A stretch of 64,000 nucleotides of DNA from Liolophura sinensis (Eukaryota; Mollusca; Polyplacophora; Chitonida; Chitonidae), in assembly GCF_032854445.1 (NCBI RefSeq), contig NC_088295.1:15487385-15551384 (forward strand), in the 5' to 3' direction. The position numbers were made by a program, and so were the translations under genes. The notes below the pieces were generated by a model. It worked only from the letters and a program-made list of their open reading frames with translations, was not told the DNA's origin and made no database searches. How positions within the stretch are numbered: position 1 is the stretch's first letter; every line of letters begins with the position of its first letter. Positions 24,965 to 35,460 of this stretch are shown piece after piece.

Positions 24965-25453
24965 CTAGCTTCTGAAAAGAAGTAGGCAGGGACCCAGTTT
25001 TATTCGTCTGCTGACGAGCACATTTTCACGTTGACCGGCCATACTGTTCCCTTTATTTCGGCTATTCGCGTGTGGGGATATGTAACGAACAGTAATTAAT
25101 ATAAATACGATGGAAGGGTCGAGGTAATCCGAATCTGGAAATGAACCTAGTTTGGGATAAATCAATAATACCGTTACCCCTCTGAAATACGCTGCTGCAT
25201 GGAGGTCAATGGCTCCGCCAGCCCTACATCCTACCTCTATAAGAGACAACCTCTTCCCTATATGACCGTTGCTAAAGTATGGTATCCAGTGAAATTGGTT
25301 TTTCAGTGTAGTTTTCTCACAGTACAACACAATTTCAAGCTCTAATCTGCCTAATTCAATTCTGGTTTGTTTTTCTCTGGGACTTAGGTCCGTCTGAAAG
25401 CCCATCATTCCCATGGGATGCAGTGTCCGTCTTAATGTGTATCTCATATTCAT
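24965..25453 (-). CDS. 162-codon ORF of unknown status
   Basis: Begins MNMRYTLRRTLHPMG and ends at a stop at 24965. It has no signal peptide, no convincing membrane segment and no known motif; one moderately hydrophobic patch reads GGAIDLHAAAYFRGVTVLLI. It is the longest uninterrupted frame in the 24-29 kb interval. At this length in GC-richer DNA it may be chance. No flanking splice sites or poly(A) signal support it. Low confidence that it is a gene. Confidence 0.12.
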   Translation of the reverse strand: MNMRYTLRRTLHPMGMMGFQTDLSPREKQTRIELGRLELEIVLYCEKTTLKNQFHWIPYFSNGHIGKRLSLIEVGCRAGGAIDLHAAAYFRGVTVLLIYPKLGSFPDSDYLDPSIVFILITVRYISPHANSRNKGNSMAGQRENVLVSRRIKLGPCLLLFRS

Positions 25454-26874
25454 AATTACAATATTTATTCAACCTCATAAAGACACTTCAGCTGAAGTCA
25501 TCTGACAAATTGTAGAGTCATGTTTTTAAACCAGTCTGAGGCTTGTATATCGGCACGTCCTCTTTGGTTGTGTTCGTGTCATGCTATTGGTATACGGTTA
25601 TGACTTGCACACACAGGGGCTGTTGAAGTCGGATAACCAGGTATATTTGTTTGCTAATGGAATACGTCGAAATATAAGATATTAAAATTTTACTGTTTGA
25701 TTTATAATAGACCACAAGCTGTATGAGTTGTGTTATGATGTAAATTGTCTACTTTTAAGAACAGAAGTTATTCTTCTGCAGGCTAAACTTGTATTTGAGA
25801 AGTCCTGTGTTTTTTGTACAGCTATAGCATGCAGTGACCTACCGTAAGTTGGGCTAAGTTTGAACATGCCTTCATGGAATTCGAGTCGGTCATGTAAAGC
25901 ACCGATGTGTATACATATCTGGAAGTTGTATATCTGCCTTCATCACCAGTTGTATACTAATATAAGATATTAGATATTAACCTTAACCACGGCATGATTC
26001 TGTAGTCTGATGAAAATAGTTCCGTTTTTTTTTTTTTTTTTTGTAGTAGTGGCCTTTCGAAAGAATCCACTCGCATCTGATGCAGGCGAACGATCTATTT
26101 ATTGATAGCCAGTTGTAGAGTTCTGAGAAAACCATAAGTCATCATACTTGTGTGCATGTCATATAATTTTCACAATTTTTAAGAAATTATTCACACATCA
26201 AGAGGGCAGATTATGCCTTTAGGTCAATGTTGGAAACAATGCTGATCTAAGCTAGCCTGGTATAATGTGCGTGTTATACATACGCCTATAAGCCTTTTTC
26301 CTCAAAACATGTCATAAACGCCGACTGGATGGATGCCAGTCCCGTGATTGCTAGAGAAGATGCTTTATTTGATAACCGTTGAGTAGTTAACACATGAAGA
26401 ACCTTCACTGCACACATGACAGGTTTCAGCACGATCTTTGCACTTTCATTCATTGAAGCATATGGATGAGAAACCGTATAAGAATTTTGTATGGATGATC
26501 ACTGTGTGCAGCATCGTGTTCATGCTCCATCTATAAAAACGATTAACCAATGGCGATTTGTGTCTGTAAGGTTAGGACTTGAAACAACACTCAAGTCCAT
26601 GGATAATGGTTCCGGTGTATTAGGACTATTTTCTTCCATTGTTCTTTGGCATCTGTGTTGAAAGTGGTTTTGTAAATAGGTCTTGCGGTTACTGACCTCT
26701 GTTGTGGCTGACGATTGGTATATGTAGGCCAACTTCAGACGAACTTGTAGTGTCACAAATATACACCTATAATACACAGAGTTTACCGAATTGTGTGATC
26801 GTCACGCGGGTTTGTTTGCCCCGCTACGAAGAAGGTGCGGGGTGCCACGCACACTCGATACTGCTATCTCGCTT

Positions 26875-26979
26875 AATGATTGACTTGTATTGACCGAGAT
26901 GGATGTCGTATTGATGGAGTTGGAAGTCGTATTGGACGAGGTGGAAGTCGTACTGAACGTGTTTAAAGTCGTAATGACC
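26875..26979. repeat. 21-bp tandem repeat, about 4-5 copies
   Basis: Units share the core agtcgtattg or a close variant (gatgtcgtattg, gaagtcgtattg, gaagtcgtactg, aaagtcgtaatg), 21 bp apart. The period is a multiple of three, so a plus-strand frame reads as a seven-residue repeat (xVVLxEx). No other evidence of coding was seen. Confidence 0.7.
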
Positions 26980-28984
26980 AAGGTTCCACAATGCGTGCCG
27001 TGGTGGAGTTGCAGCGCGGGTAACATGAAGCATGCAAGCATCTGCCTTAAGGAAAAGAATGACTACCCCAGAGGGCATTGCGTTATATGTCATAGAGCGT
27101 GTGCCGCTCTCTATACGTTTGCTGTATATCACCTCCACCACGTAAAAGTTGTACCGAAACAACGGCATTGGGGGTCACGGCAGGAAGTGATATCAGAAAA
27201 CACAAAACCTCTGTCTCAACCTTGGTTTTTGTTAATTTTAATACACCTGCACTCGCTGTGGTAAGGGCAGGATTGAAGCGATCTTAAAACAACACTTGGA
27301 CTATGACATACACAGTAACAGATAAAGATATAATATTAATCGAGAGTTTTCACATTGCTTCGGTCATCTTTTCCGGATACCATCGCTCTCTATATTGTGA
27401 CCAGGCACTACATCTCTTAGTATACAGATGCATGAATCATCAACTGCATCGGAACATGGAGCACATTCCAAGGTACTGATCTATAGGTATCAAGGCGGAG
27501 GGAGATGTGCGAACTGGAATTTGTACCTCATTCTACCCTTCTCCAAACAGTCAAAAAAAATCCAAAAATTTTCTACATATACCACTCTCGCACGTACACA
27601 CAAATAGGATTTATGTGGGTGATACTCTGGAATGGATCTTGCGTTAGTTGTGTGCAAGGTGCCACATTATCTCTAGTGTAGTGTGGAAAAAAAACAATTA
27701 TCGTGTTGAATAGCATCACGGAAGTTACCATGCACTATTCGAGAAAGCGATAATAGTACTATATAGGCTGTCTTGTAGTTCAGCTCCGTGGAAACTCCGT
27801 TGTCTGAGCAAGGGATGCAAATTTAAACGCCAGACATGGTTGAACACACAGAGCTAGATATGTGGAATTTCGCATGCCGAGCTTCAACACAAAATATATT
27901 CCGTATAGGATAAAACTTTACCGTTCACTGTAGAAAGGTATAATTCTTATAACCGTAGTTCAGGTTACATTTCTGTAATATTTTGCATTCTGAAAGAATG
28001 AACTATCATCTGAACGATAATTGTCTATTTTAGGATTTAGGTTAGAAAATTGGTAGGGAGTTGTAAGCGTTAACTTTCCTTATCTTGACTGTGATACACT
28101 GGCATGACCTCTCATATAGGGCTATCACACTATCATCGTTTGCTCTGTTTTTACTCTGTATAATGGAGTCTTTTTCATGTGGTATTCATGTGTATAAACA
28201 AGGATCTGCCGGTGGACTATGAAGCCCCGAGGCATACTTATCGTTGCATAGGTTTTCATGATTTGTTTATTTAACGTTTTTTTTTTGTAGACCAGTCACT
28301 TGTAATAAATTTTAATTTTCATCAGTGCATATTTTCTTTAGGAAATACTGCTTCAGCACTGGTGCTAGGGAGCGTGTAGGTTGCTACTGCTTAAACATTT
28401 ACATGAAGACATTTACATTTAGACACACTGAGGTAAAATGGACAAAGAAGCCGAATTTCACCTGTTACGTGACCAGTTGTCAACTACCACACAGTCATCA
28501 CTCTTCTGGTTTTACTCTTTATGCTGTTATATTTTATACTAAAGTTTTAACGACCATTAGGTAACCATGCATTATGTACAGCATGCGTAAATCCTTGCTA
28601 GTTTACTTCCGGGTTTCTCCATGTATTGTATACATGCACACTGTAACCATATGAGACGGTAAAATTACAGAATTTAATGGACTCAAAAGGGAACACATTT
28701 GGTTATTATTGTAGCGAATTGAGTTACCGGCCCTTACATGTTTTAAAGAAGCTTAATATCGCCCATGGCGATAATAAAACTACTTTCCCTGGTAAATACT
28801 GTGTTGTTTTCTTCATCAGTGCTTACCCTATTGTCAAATTTTTTGGTATTGTCAAATACATGATAGATTTCATGTTTTGCGGGACGTGTATTAGGTGTTT
28901 ATTCGTCAGTCGTGTGGTTGGATTTACTGGTTAGGACATCCATGTTTGGTAACTTATCGTGTGTGGTTATCACGTGACATAAAA

Positions 28985-29020
28985 TATAAAAGCCGGGAAA
29001 TTTGAAGGCCTAGGGAGAAG
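28985..29020 (+). promoter_or_regulatory. TATA-box promoter candidate
   Basis: tataaaag at 28985-28992 is a perfect TATA box, with a purine-rich start-like region about 28-32 bases downstream (gagaagacagcggg). No recognisable gene follows. The next ATG is quickly followed by a stop. It may drive a 5' UTR exon of an unseen gene, or be chance. Confidence 0.25.
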
Positions 29021-29554
29021 ACAGCGGGAGCTATGTGTCGCTATCCTTGACAGCCCTGGGCGAGAGTGCCGTTAGGCCGGGAGAGATTTTTATGCACGTT
29101 AGTAAATACCGTGGAACCCTGCACAATACCTTCACTGGGAAGCTCCGTAATTCTGTTCACGTTTGTCGTGGATACACACTGCTTGACATGTAACCGGGTT
29201 TGGACGCTTTGACGTACAGAAACCAATCTCTGACAAAGCACGGGTATCTTGCGGTCAGTCACCGACGTTCGGTGTGCTACGTGAAACAGTTGAGGGGAGT
29301 TTGACATATTCAGCAGGCTCTCTATAGGCTGTGTACATTCTGAATAAACCACTCCGATTTGTTCTGTGTTCATCTTTATTGCATTACAGTTGGTCGTTTC
29401 AGCGTTCTCCTCCAACCCTCTTGACCACACCAGATCAGTTTGAATTAAAATTCCGTCGTGACTAGGCCGGTGCCTAGTGCGACCAGTTGCGGAGAAGGTA
29501 ACCCTGGTTCCACTGATACGCTTGTTGTATTGTGAATGTTAGCAGGCCTTACAC
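29021..29554. other. unassigned sequence
   Basis: Moderate GC with a minus-strand 129-codon ORF (29041-29430) that lacks any domain I recognise. It lies between the TATA candidate and the compound transposon. No splice signals support it. Confidence 0.3.
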
Positions 29555-29717
29555 ATAAGCCGCGTTTAGACTACAGCCGGGCCGGGCCCATTTTAGCAGG
29601 GTCGCGCTTGATCAGGGCCGAGCCCCCTTGACAAGTACCGTTTACATTACACGCCTCGCTGGCGGGCCAAATCCATTATCACAAACAGGAACGACAACTC
29701 AGGTTGAGTTGGGCTAT

Positions 29718-30002
29718 TTATTTGTGGCACTCTTCAGACATTGGAGGTACAAACACTTTATTCAGCTGCGAAAATGGCGCTGCCAGTAGTTGTAAGGCAA
29801 AGATACAGACGGCCTTTTCGAAACTCATATACATCCACCCGTATGATGTTCTCGTTGAATTATTTTCATAGCCAGTCTCGGAGAATTCGTTTGCAAATTC
29901 GCCCCAAATAGCTAATAGCTGTTCTGTCTCCTCTTTTGTCCAAGTAGCGCCACGATTTGTTGACATATTTAAATTCTTATTGTTCGAAAAAAAGTGCGCC
30001 AA
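29718..30002 (-). pseudogene. broken Myb/SANT-like transposon protein, copy in arm A
   Basis: Reads MSTNRGATWTKEETEQLLAI from an internal Met (codon at 29964-29966), preceded by 12 extra codons. It continues to WGEFANEFSETG and then to an unrelated middle, before rejoining the shared end (LLAAPFSQLNKVFVPPMSEE) and stop. The WTxEETExLL...W pattern is the first helix of Myb_DNA-bind_4-type domains. The rest of the three-helix fold is replaced or deleted, so DNA binding is unlikely. Same-sense relative: the plus-strand copy in arm A'. Confidence 0.6.
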
Positions 30003-30452
30003 TTGAAAAGCCGGAAGTGGAAGTTGCCTTTAAGCATGAGCAGTTAAGTCCTCTGAGCGGGCCAGGCACGGTGACGCGTTTACACTACACGTTTGGCTAG
30101 CCGAGCCGAGCTTCAGCTGGGTCGAGCCTACCTCTCATGAGCCCCGTTTACACTACCGCTTTTCAACCGGGCTCGGCCCTGATGGGGCACGGCCCGGCAA
30201 AAAATTGGGTAGTCTAAACGGGTTAAGCGTACTCGGCACCGTGCCAGATTTGACCGGGCCGAACCCCTCAACGAGAGGTAGGCTCGACCCAGCTGAAGCT
30301 CGGCTCGGCTAGACAAACGTGTAGTGTAGACGCGTCAACGTGCCTGGCCCGCTCAGAGGACTTAACTGCGCATGCTTAAAGGCAACTTCCTCTGACCTTC
30401 CACTTGCGGCTTTTCAATTGGCGCACTTTTTTCGAACAATAAGAATTTAAAT

Positions 30453-30692
30453 ATGTCAACAAATCGTGGCGCTACTTGGACAAAAGAGGAGACAGAACAG
30501 CTATTAGCTATTTGGGGCGAGGAAAACGTGCAGGCGCAACTTGAGAGCGCTCGTCACAACCACAAGATTTTTGAGCAGATCAGTGCATCCTTGGCAGAGA
30601 AGGGCGGATTCGACTTGCAACTACTGGCAGCGCCATTTTCGCAGCTGAATAAAGTGTTTGTACCTCCAATGTCTGAAGAGTGCCACAAATAA
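30453..30692 (+). pseudogene. truncated Myb/SANT-like transposon protein, copy in arm A'
   Basis: 79 codons. Residues 9-30 (WTKEETEQLLAIWGEENVQA) and the following QLESARHNHKIFEQISASL match the first two helices of a Myb/SANT-like DNA-binding domain, with Trp9 and Trp21. After EKGG the domain's third helix is missing and the frame jumps to LQLLAAPFSQLNKVFVPP and stop. Such proteins usually accompany Harbinger-type transposases, which need them for nuclear import and end binding. This copy is too short for that. It keeps residues that the arm-A copy has lost. Confidence 0.65.
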
Positions 30693-30989
30693 ATAGCCCA
30701 ACTCAACCTGAGTTGTCGTTCCTGTTTGTGATAATGGATTTGGCCCGCCAGCGAGGCGTGTAATGTAAACGGTACTTGTCAAGGGGGCTCGGCCCTGATC
30801 AAGCGCGACCCTGCTAAAATGGGCCCGGCCCGGCTGTAGTCTAAACGCGGCTGTTGAGGGGTTCGGCCCGGTCAAATCTGGCACGGTGCCGAGTACGCTT
30901 AACCCGTTTAGACTACCCAATTTTTTGCCGGGCCGTGCCCCATCAGGGCCGAGCCCGGTTGAAAAGCGGTAGTGTAAACGGGGCTATAA

Positions 30990-31355
30990 TCTGTTTTAAT
31001 CTGGTCTTGCAGTGGAACTGTAGGCTTGGTGACCACCTACTGTTTTAATCCACCGCAACGCTGCATATCAGGACCAGTCATGTACGTTATTGTTAGAATT
31101 GTATGTCTGTAAACCTTGTTAAAACTTTTTTGCTATGCTGTATGTTTTTGTATAAAAATGTACTGTCACTTGTCAAGTAAACCAAGAGCCCCGGAACCAC
31201 CGACTCTGCGATACAATTGTGCCATAGCTGAAGTTACATCAGCTAGTGTGAATCTGATTACAAATTGTGACCGGCATCACAATACGCTACCAAAACATAC
31301 AGGCACACGCTACATTATATTAGTATATAACCAAGGTTAAGAAGGGTCACGAGGT
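30990..31355. other. unique spacer, no gene recognised
   Basis: Short AT-rich interval between the compound transposon and the next SINE. No ORF or repeat was supported. Confidence 0.4.
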
Positions 31356-31361
31356 CACGTA

Positions 31362-31672
31362 GCATTGCCGATAGCACAGTTGGTAGAGCGTTCCCGTCGG
31401 GGGAGGCAGATCCTGGGTCAATCCTAAGACCTTAAAGACAAGAAGTTGTAACTAGTGCAACGACTGATTGACCCGTATTAGTATAATAGCTCGGGCGGGG
31501 CGGCTTACTTGCCTTTGGCAAGGCGTCTCAGTGAAGTAGCACAAGATAAAAGAGCGTTCGAAATCCGTCCTGCAAAAACGAGGGACATTAGATGCACTCC
31601 AAGGACTCCTTCGTCGTCATATGACTGAAAATTTGTACGACGTTAAACCCCAAGCACTCACTCGCTCACTCA
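31362..31672 (+). mobile_element. full-length tRNA-derived SINE, second family
   Basis: Box A tagcacagttggtagagcg and a box-B-like gggtcaatcc lie at the right spacing. A different body follows, ending cgtcgtcatatgactgaaaa, tacgacgttaaaccccaa and (ctcactcg)-type tail repeats. The tail differs from the gagtacggcgtaaaacacc tail of the main family here, so this is a separate lineage. It is not a functional tRNA gene: there is no acceptor-stem pairing. Confidence 0.8.
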
Positions 31673-31983
31673 GTCAGGGTGGAAGGGATGATAAGTGGGA
31701 AAGTAAAAGCTCTCTGCTAAGGCTTGACTTAAAATGTTGCCATGCATCGTCACAAGATAAGTGGATAGGCGGTATGTTTAGCAGAGCGAAGGCAGTGCTG
31801 TGAAAAATACAATAGAAAAGTTTGGAGTGTAAAACATCGTGTCTTCATTGTATGGATGGTAGCGGCTTTACGTCGTATGCCTTCATCGATATATGGTGCG
31901 TATGTTAACTAGCTTGTGACCGGATGCTAATATACCTCAGTTAGTGTGAAGAGACATGTACATTGCATACATGTAAACGGCAG

Positions 31984-32110
31984 CATGTGCCGCTCCCTCT
32001 CTCAAGATCACTACCAGCACTAGACAAGCTTGACCTTTGGAGCCTGAGCGAGCCACTGGTGTCCTTGCGCGGGCCTATAATCAGCATTCATCAATAAAAC
32101 TGTGTCACGT
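31984..32110 (+). repeat. half copy of the 37.6-38.0 kb MITE family
   Basis: The words agatcactaccagcac, caagcttgacctt and ataatcagcattcatcaata match, in reverse complement, 37810-37960 (ataaaagcttgaccttagag, taatcagcattcagcaata). It is a dispersed fragment, with only one terminus seen. Confidence 0.55.
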
Positions 32111-32324
32111 GATTGTTAGAATATACTTTAGGCACACTGTAGATAGAGAGAAATGCTTGTACATCAAGCATTAATGGAAACATTAAGTATAGACAGAGAT
32201 TTTGTATCTTCTGTGATCACTTCCTGCCTCATCACTGTGACCCCAGGGACCTCGGCGTTGTTCAGTCACACATTCATGCATCAAAGTGCAGAGATGGGGG
32301 GAAATACAGTTATAAAGAAGCCCC

Positions 32325-32420
32325 GACTGTCTCCGGCAACCTTCTGTTCGTGGACTTCCCCCAGACTCCGTCCAGTTTCTTGAAATATTTTTGAGTATAC
32401 TCCAATCAAATAAAATCAAA
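32325..32420 (+). mobile_element. degenerate SINE 3' end, main family
   Basis: cgtggacttcccccagactc, then cttgaaatatttttgagtat, then ccaatcaaataaaatc parallels the main family's 3' half. It is too worn for boundaries or target duplications to be defined. Confidence 0.5.
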
Positions 32421-32424
32421 TGAG

Positions 32425-32925
32425 TATTATCTTATGTCAGGGGATATCTGAGGCGCAGATCAAACTAGGTGTGAAGACTTTCACTTCAGGCAATTACGCA
32501 ACAACTAGCTGTCATAAATTATACATGGCTTGCGTAACATGCTAAAAGCAAATATGTCATTATATTGCTTGATTGAAAGATGATTATTATTTGTCTGTGT
32601 TATGTGATTTTGATATACGGGGATTTTTGTTCGAGCATCGAGATTAGTATGGTATGGAACTTTGACACACGATTTCCACCTCCACGTGCTGATCTACAGT
32701 CTATTACATAAGCTCCCTAGGTTCTGTACATCGGCAGAGTCCCACCTGTGATGAGTAAGTGACATCACTCACAGTATAACTAACCTCAAACGCACGTGTC
32801 TTTAATTAACAACAATCACCAGACGGCATTTCGGTAGGATAGGGAACGGATTAGACAGATGATTGTTATATACAGTATTACCATGGAAACCTGTTGACAG
32901 GTAGTTAGGGTGTGTGGTGTATCTC
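32425..32925. other. upstream region of the first two-pass membrane gene
   Basis: Unique AT-rich DNA without ORFs. It is the presumed 5' regulatory region for the TATA/Inr promoter at 32930. No individual site can be defended. Confidence 0.3.
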
Positions 32926-32929
32926 TTAG

Positions 32930-33013
32930 ATAAATAAGCAACTCTGTCGGCGAGTCTGGTCAGTTAGAGATAAATCCGTGCATCAATCCATCACTGTAAT
33001 CGAAGCTGTTTTG
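32930..33013 (+). promoter_or_regulatory. TATA/Inr promoter and 5' UTR exon of first two-pass membrane gene
   Basis: ataaataa (32930-32937) lies 31 bases before an initiator tCAGTT whose A is 32962. That is standard core-promoter spacing. From there to the donor ttttg|gtaagt (exon end 33013) there is no ATG, so this fits a non-coding first exon. The acceptor tgtttgacag at 34521, four bases before the ATG of the gene, is a natural partner. It implies an intron of 1508 bp. Transcript data are needed to join them with certainty. Confidence 0.45.
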
Positions 33014-34521
33014 GTAAGTACATAAGCACTAAACTGCGTATAAGATCGAAGGCGCTCAGGTGTTCACTGATCGACAGACAGGTGGTCCACTGGGTGGTGG
33101 TATGATTTACCAATGATGACGTCTGTGAAATACGAAACTTAAGGGTTAAATTCTGCTTAAATTCATAAATTTATCTACATGTAATTGGACAGAGCGCGGC
33201 AGGTATAGGTTGTGTATTCAGATGACGCGCTAATGCCCATGGTAGTTCCGAATGCCTGGTAGTGTCTAATATTGGAGAGAGGGATATCTGCATGGAATGT
33301 TGTCAAGAAGATCATTTAAGTCATTTTGGAATCATTATTATATGATATCCATGCCGTTATTCGCCACTTGCATGATGGAGGTATATGTGGCTGACTTTTA
33401 TGGACACCACCACCTCCCCCCCCTCCCACCCCCACCCTGTGATAATTTACAAAGGTAATCTATGAAGTGATCTGACATTTCTGATTTGCTATCATCATCA
33501 TCGTGTGTAAGCTTAGTCGTTTGCTAAGTTGTGCGCATGACTGTATACCTAAATGCGTTTCCAAGCGATTGGCATGATATTAAAGGGTCGGTATAATGCG
33601 CCTATAGTAACCGTATGAGGTTGATGTGTTTTACAGTATTTAATAGTTACATAAATAGTTTTAAATTATTTATTTCAGAATTTATAGTTCTATTACTTGT
33701 GCATCAGTTATCATCTCGAGTCTTTGCGGAACACCTCACAGTCTATACCAAAATGATCGCGGCTGTTTTTAAGACATGCTTGGTCAGCAAACTTGTCAGT
33801 CTTGTGGAAGAATATAACTTTGGGAGATTTTTCTCGTTAATGAATTAGCTCCGCTGTGGTAAATGTATAGTGCCCAAAGGAGGAGCCTGGTGGCTTCCTG
33901 GCAGCAATGTATAATGGGAGGTTGAACACAATTATATCGTGTAAATAAATTTGTCATGGCGAACACGACAGTCTATATATCAAATACATATATTCCTATT
34001 CACGGAATGAGTAAGAAAGCATGACTTGCTGCATTTTCACTCTTATGTCTGATGAAATATACTGTTCTCGTTGATTTGACAGTTTGTGAATTCACATTAA
34101 TGCATGCTAGGTAAATGTTTTGATATATCTTTTACGTGGCTATATGACTATGCTCCAATACGTTGTTGTATGAAGTAGACCATGTATTCATGTTCCGTGT
34201 TCTTCATTCTTGATAGGTAGGCTGAGAGCAAAAATGGCGGTGTATGCATGTATGTGAACCTGATAGGAAACTCATTTAAGATCTGTTAAAATATTTATCC
34301 CGAAAGTAACTGGGTAGATTATCCAGCTATTATTATAGGGTTAAGCTAATGCAAACGCATGTGTAGTCTACTTGAATGTGGATTCAGATGCGTTATGTAA
34401 TGTTTAGTTTATCTTTAGTAAAGATATTGCTCGTTAATGTCATATTGAAGTATGAAATAGATATACGTGTATATATGTATATATTGGTGAGGATAAAATT
34501 CTGCTTGTTTTTGTTTGACAG
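33014..34521 (+). other. probable first intron of the two-pass membrane gene at 34.5 kb
   Basis: Bounded by GTAAGT and a pyrimidine-rich acceptor. It holds a C-rich tract at 33405-33439 whose complement could form a G-quadruplex. Other ORFs are short and chance-like. Confidence 0.35.
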
Positions 34522-34525
34522 GACG

Positions 34526-35176
34526 ATGGCTTACCATGGGAACTGCTGTGTGTGCGCCCTGACACTCTGTCTGTGTGTGTTCGGCAGTATGTCCACATCC
34601 ACAGGCGTCTGCCTCCTTCTTAGTTACAAGAAATTTGGCGGTATGTCTTCAACGGAGCGCACCTTTCCGACCGGGGACTGGACGAAAGTTGCCGGCATTG
34701 TCATAAGCAGTGCTGGTGCTGTTATGTTCATTAGCGGAATTCTGTTAGCCTTCTGCTGTCTCACTACTGGTATGACCCCGAAGTCAAAAGAAAAATCACA
34801 TAACAAATACGAGATTTTTCACAACGATAGCGAGGACCAAACTGAGAAAAAACAGGAATCCGAAAAGTGCCAAACTGAACGGAAATCCAGAACGAAGTCG
34901 TCCGGAACTGTTGATGTAAAGAGTGTATCATTTGTGGACTGTGCTTACGACGTGGCATTTATAGAGCAGGAAAACACCGGTGCTAAGGCTCTCCAACAGC
35001 CATCTCCGAAGCGAAATGATGGGGTAGAAAACAACGCCATTGAGTGTGTATCGGAGGGCGAGACTTGTACAGACCTCGACATGGATAGGGAGCCGCGGAT
35101 AGAATATCCCAGTGTTAATCTCGACGCATCGAAGACGTTCCCAGATGTCCATAGATACCACAGCGTTACCATATAA
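34526..35176 (+). CDS. two-pass membrane protein with CCxC motif, family member 1
   Basis: 216 aa in one exon whose acceptor AG is at 34520-34521. Met follows four exon bases; the frame is open upstream only across the intron, so the Met of MAYHGNCC is chosen. Cys7, Cys8 and Cys10 open TM1 (about 8-33, with further Cys 15, 17 and 29). Gly20, Thr26-Gly27, Leu32 and Phe37 keep the family spacing. The loop holds Trp52, TM2 is about 55-78 and ends in FCC, a likely palmitoylation site. The remaining 138 residues are hydrophilic, Lys/Glu/Ser-rich, with a small basic patch (ERKSRTK). Topology is inferred as cytoplasmic N and C termini. The loop is six residues longer than in the other two members. 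I do not recognise the family. The layout resembles TMEM171/TMEM200-type proteins, but without supporting identity. Confidence 0.8.
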   Translation: MAYHGNCCVCALTLCLCVFGSMSTSTGVCLLLSYKKFGGMSSTERTFPTGDWTKVAGIVISSAGAVMFISGILLAFCCLTTGMTPKSKEKSHNKYEIFHNDSEDQTEKKQESEKCQTERKSRTKSSGTVDVKSVSFVDCAYDVAFIEQENTGAKALQQPSPKRNDGVENNAIECVSEGETCTDLDMDREPRIEYPSVNLDASKTFPDVHRYHSVTI

Positions 35177-35251
35177 TTCCACATAAAGTGCCAAATACAG
35201 TAGGGAATTGTGCAATACTCAAAGATAAAATGCATGGATTGACATCATTTT

Positions 35252-35257
35252 ATTAAA
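35252..35257 (+). terminator. candidate poly(A) signal (ATTAAA)
   Basis: Common variant hexamer about 75 bases after the stop codon of family member 1. The downstream GT-rich element is weak, so usage is uncertain. Confidence 0.2.
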
Positions 35258-35460
35258 ATCTTGATATTAACCTGTTTTCGCCGCGATATATAGCTGCATA
35301 ATATTCCTGATGTGAATTGCGTAATATTATAGTGATTAATTCCATGGTAATATTGTGTTTGGAAGGAAGAGAATTATTGTTATCACAGTTGCACGTACAT
35401 ATATTCATGATGCACTTAATCCGCAGTAACACTGGATCGTACATCTATATGATTTCTGGG

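Larger units (their letters stand above)
23291..28970. other. intergenic DNA, no gene recognised
   Basis: GC rises between about 23980 and 25450. The longest ORF is a minus-strand 162-codon frame at 24965-25453 without a recognisable domain. Others are shorter. There is a poly-T tract at about 26024-26042. An exon-like donor (tcagggtaagtc) lies near 24590. I cannot support a gene. Confidence 0.35.
29558..30985. mobile_element. compound DNA transposon, arrangement A-B-A'-B'
   Basis: Segment A (29558-30136) is repeated inverted as A' (30273-30852). Segment B (about 30140-30272) is repeated inverted as B' (about 30854-30985), nearly base for base. The outermost ends pair as agccgcgtttagactac and, in reverse complement, agccccgtttacactac. 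ATA flanks both ends (29555-29557 and 30986-30988), a possible 3-bp target duplication. Many gtttacactac-type motifs lie near the ends of each segment. GC is far above the flanks. The inner ORF is a Myb/SANT-like accessory protein, as in PIF/Harbinger-type elements. No transposase is present, so it is non-autonomous. The superfamily is not certain. Confidence 0.85.

Noticed and set aside
31362-31440. Possible tRNA gene with box A and box B
   Set aside because: The acceptor stem and anticodon arm do not pair and a SINE body and tail follow, so it is a SINE head.
34376-34525. Upstream in-frame extension of family member 1 to an earlier ATG
   Set aside because: The extension crosses a good splice acceptor (tgtttgacag at 34512-34521), and its AT-rich codons look intronic.
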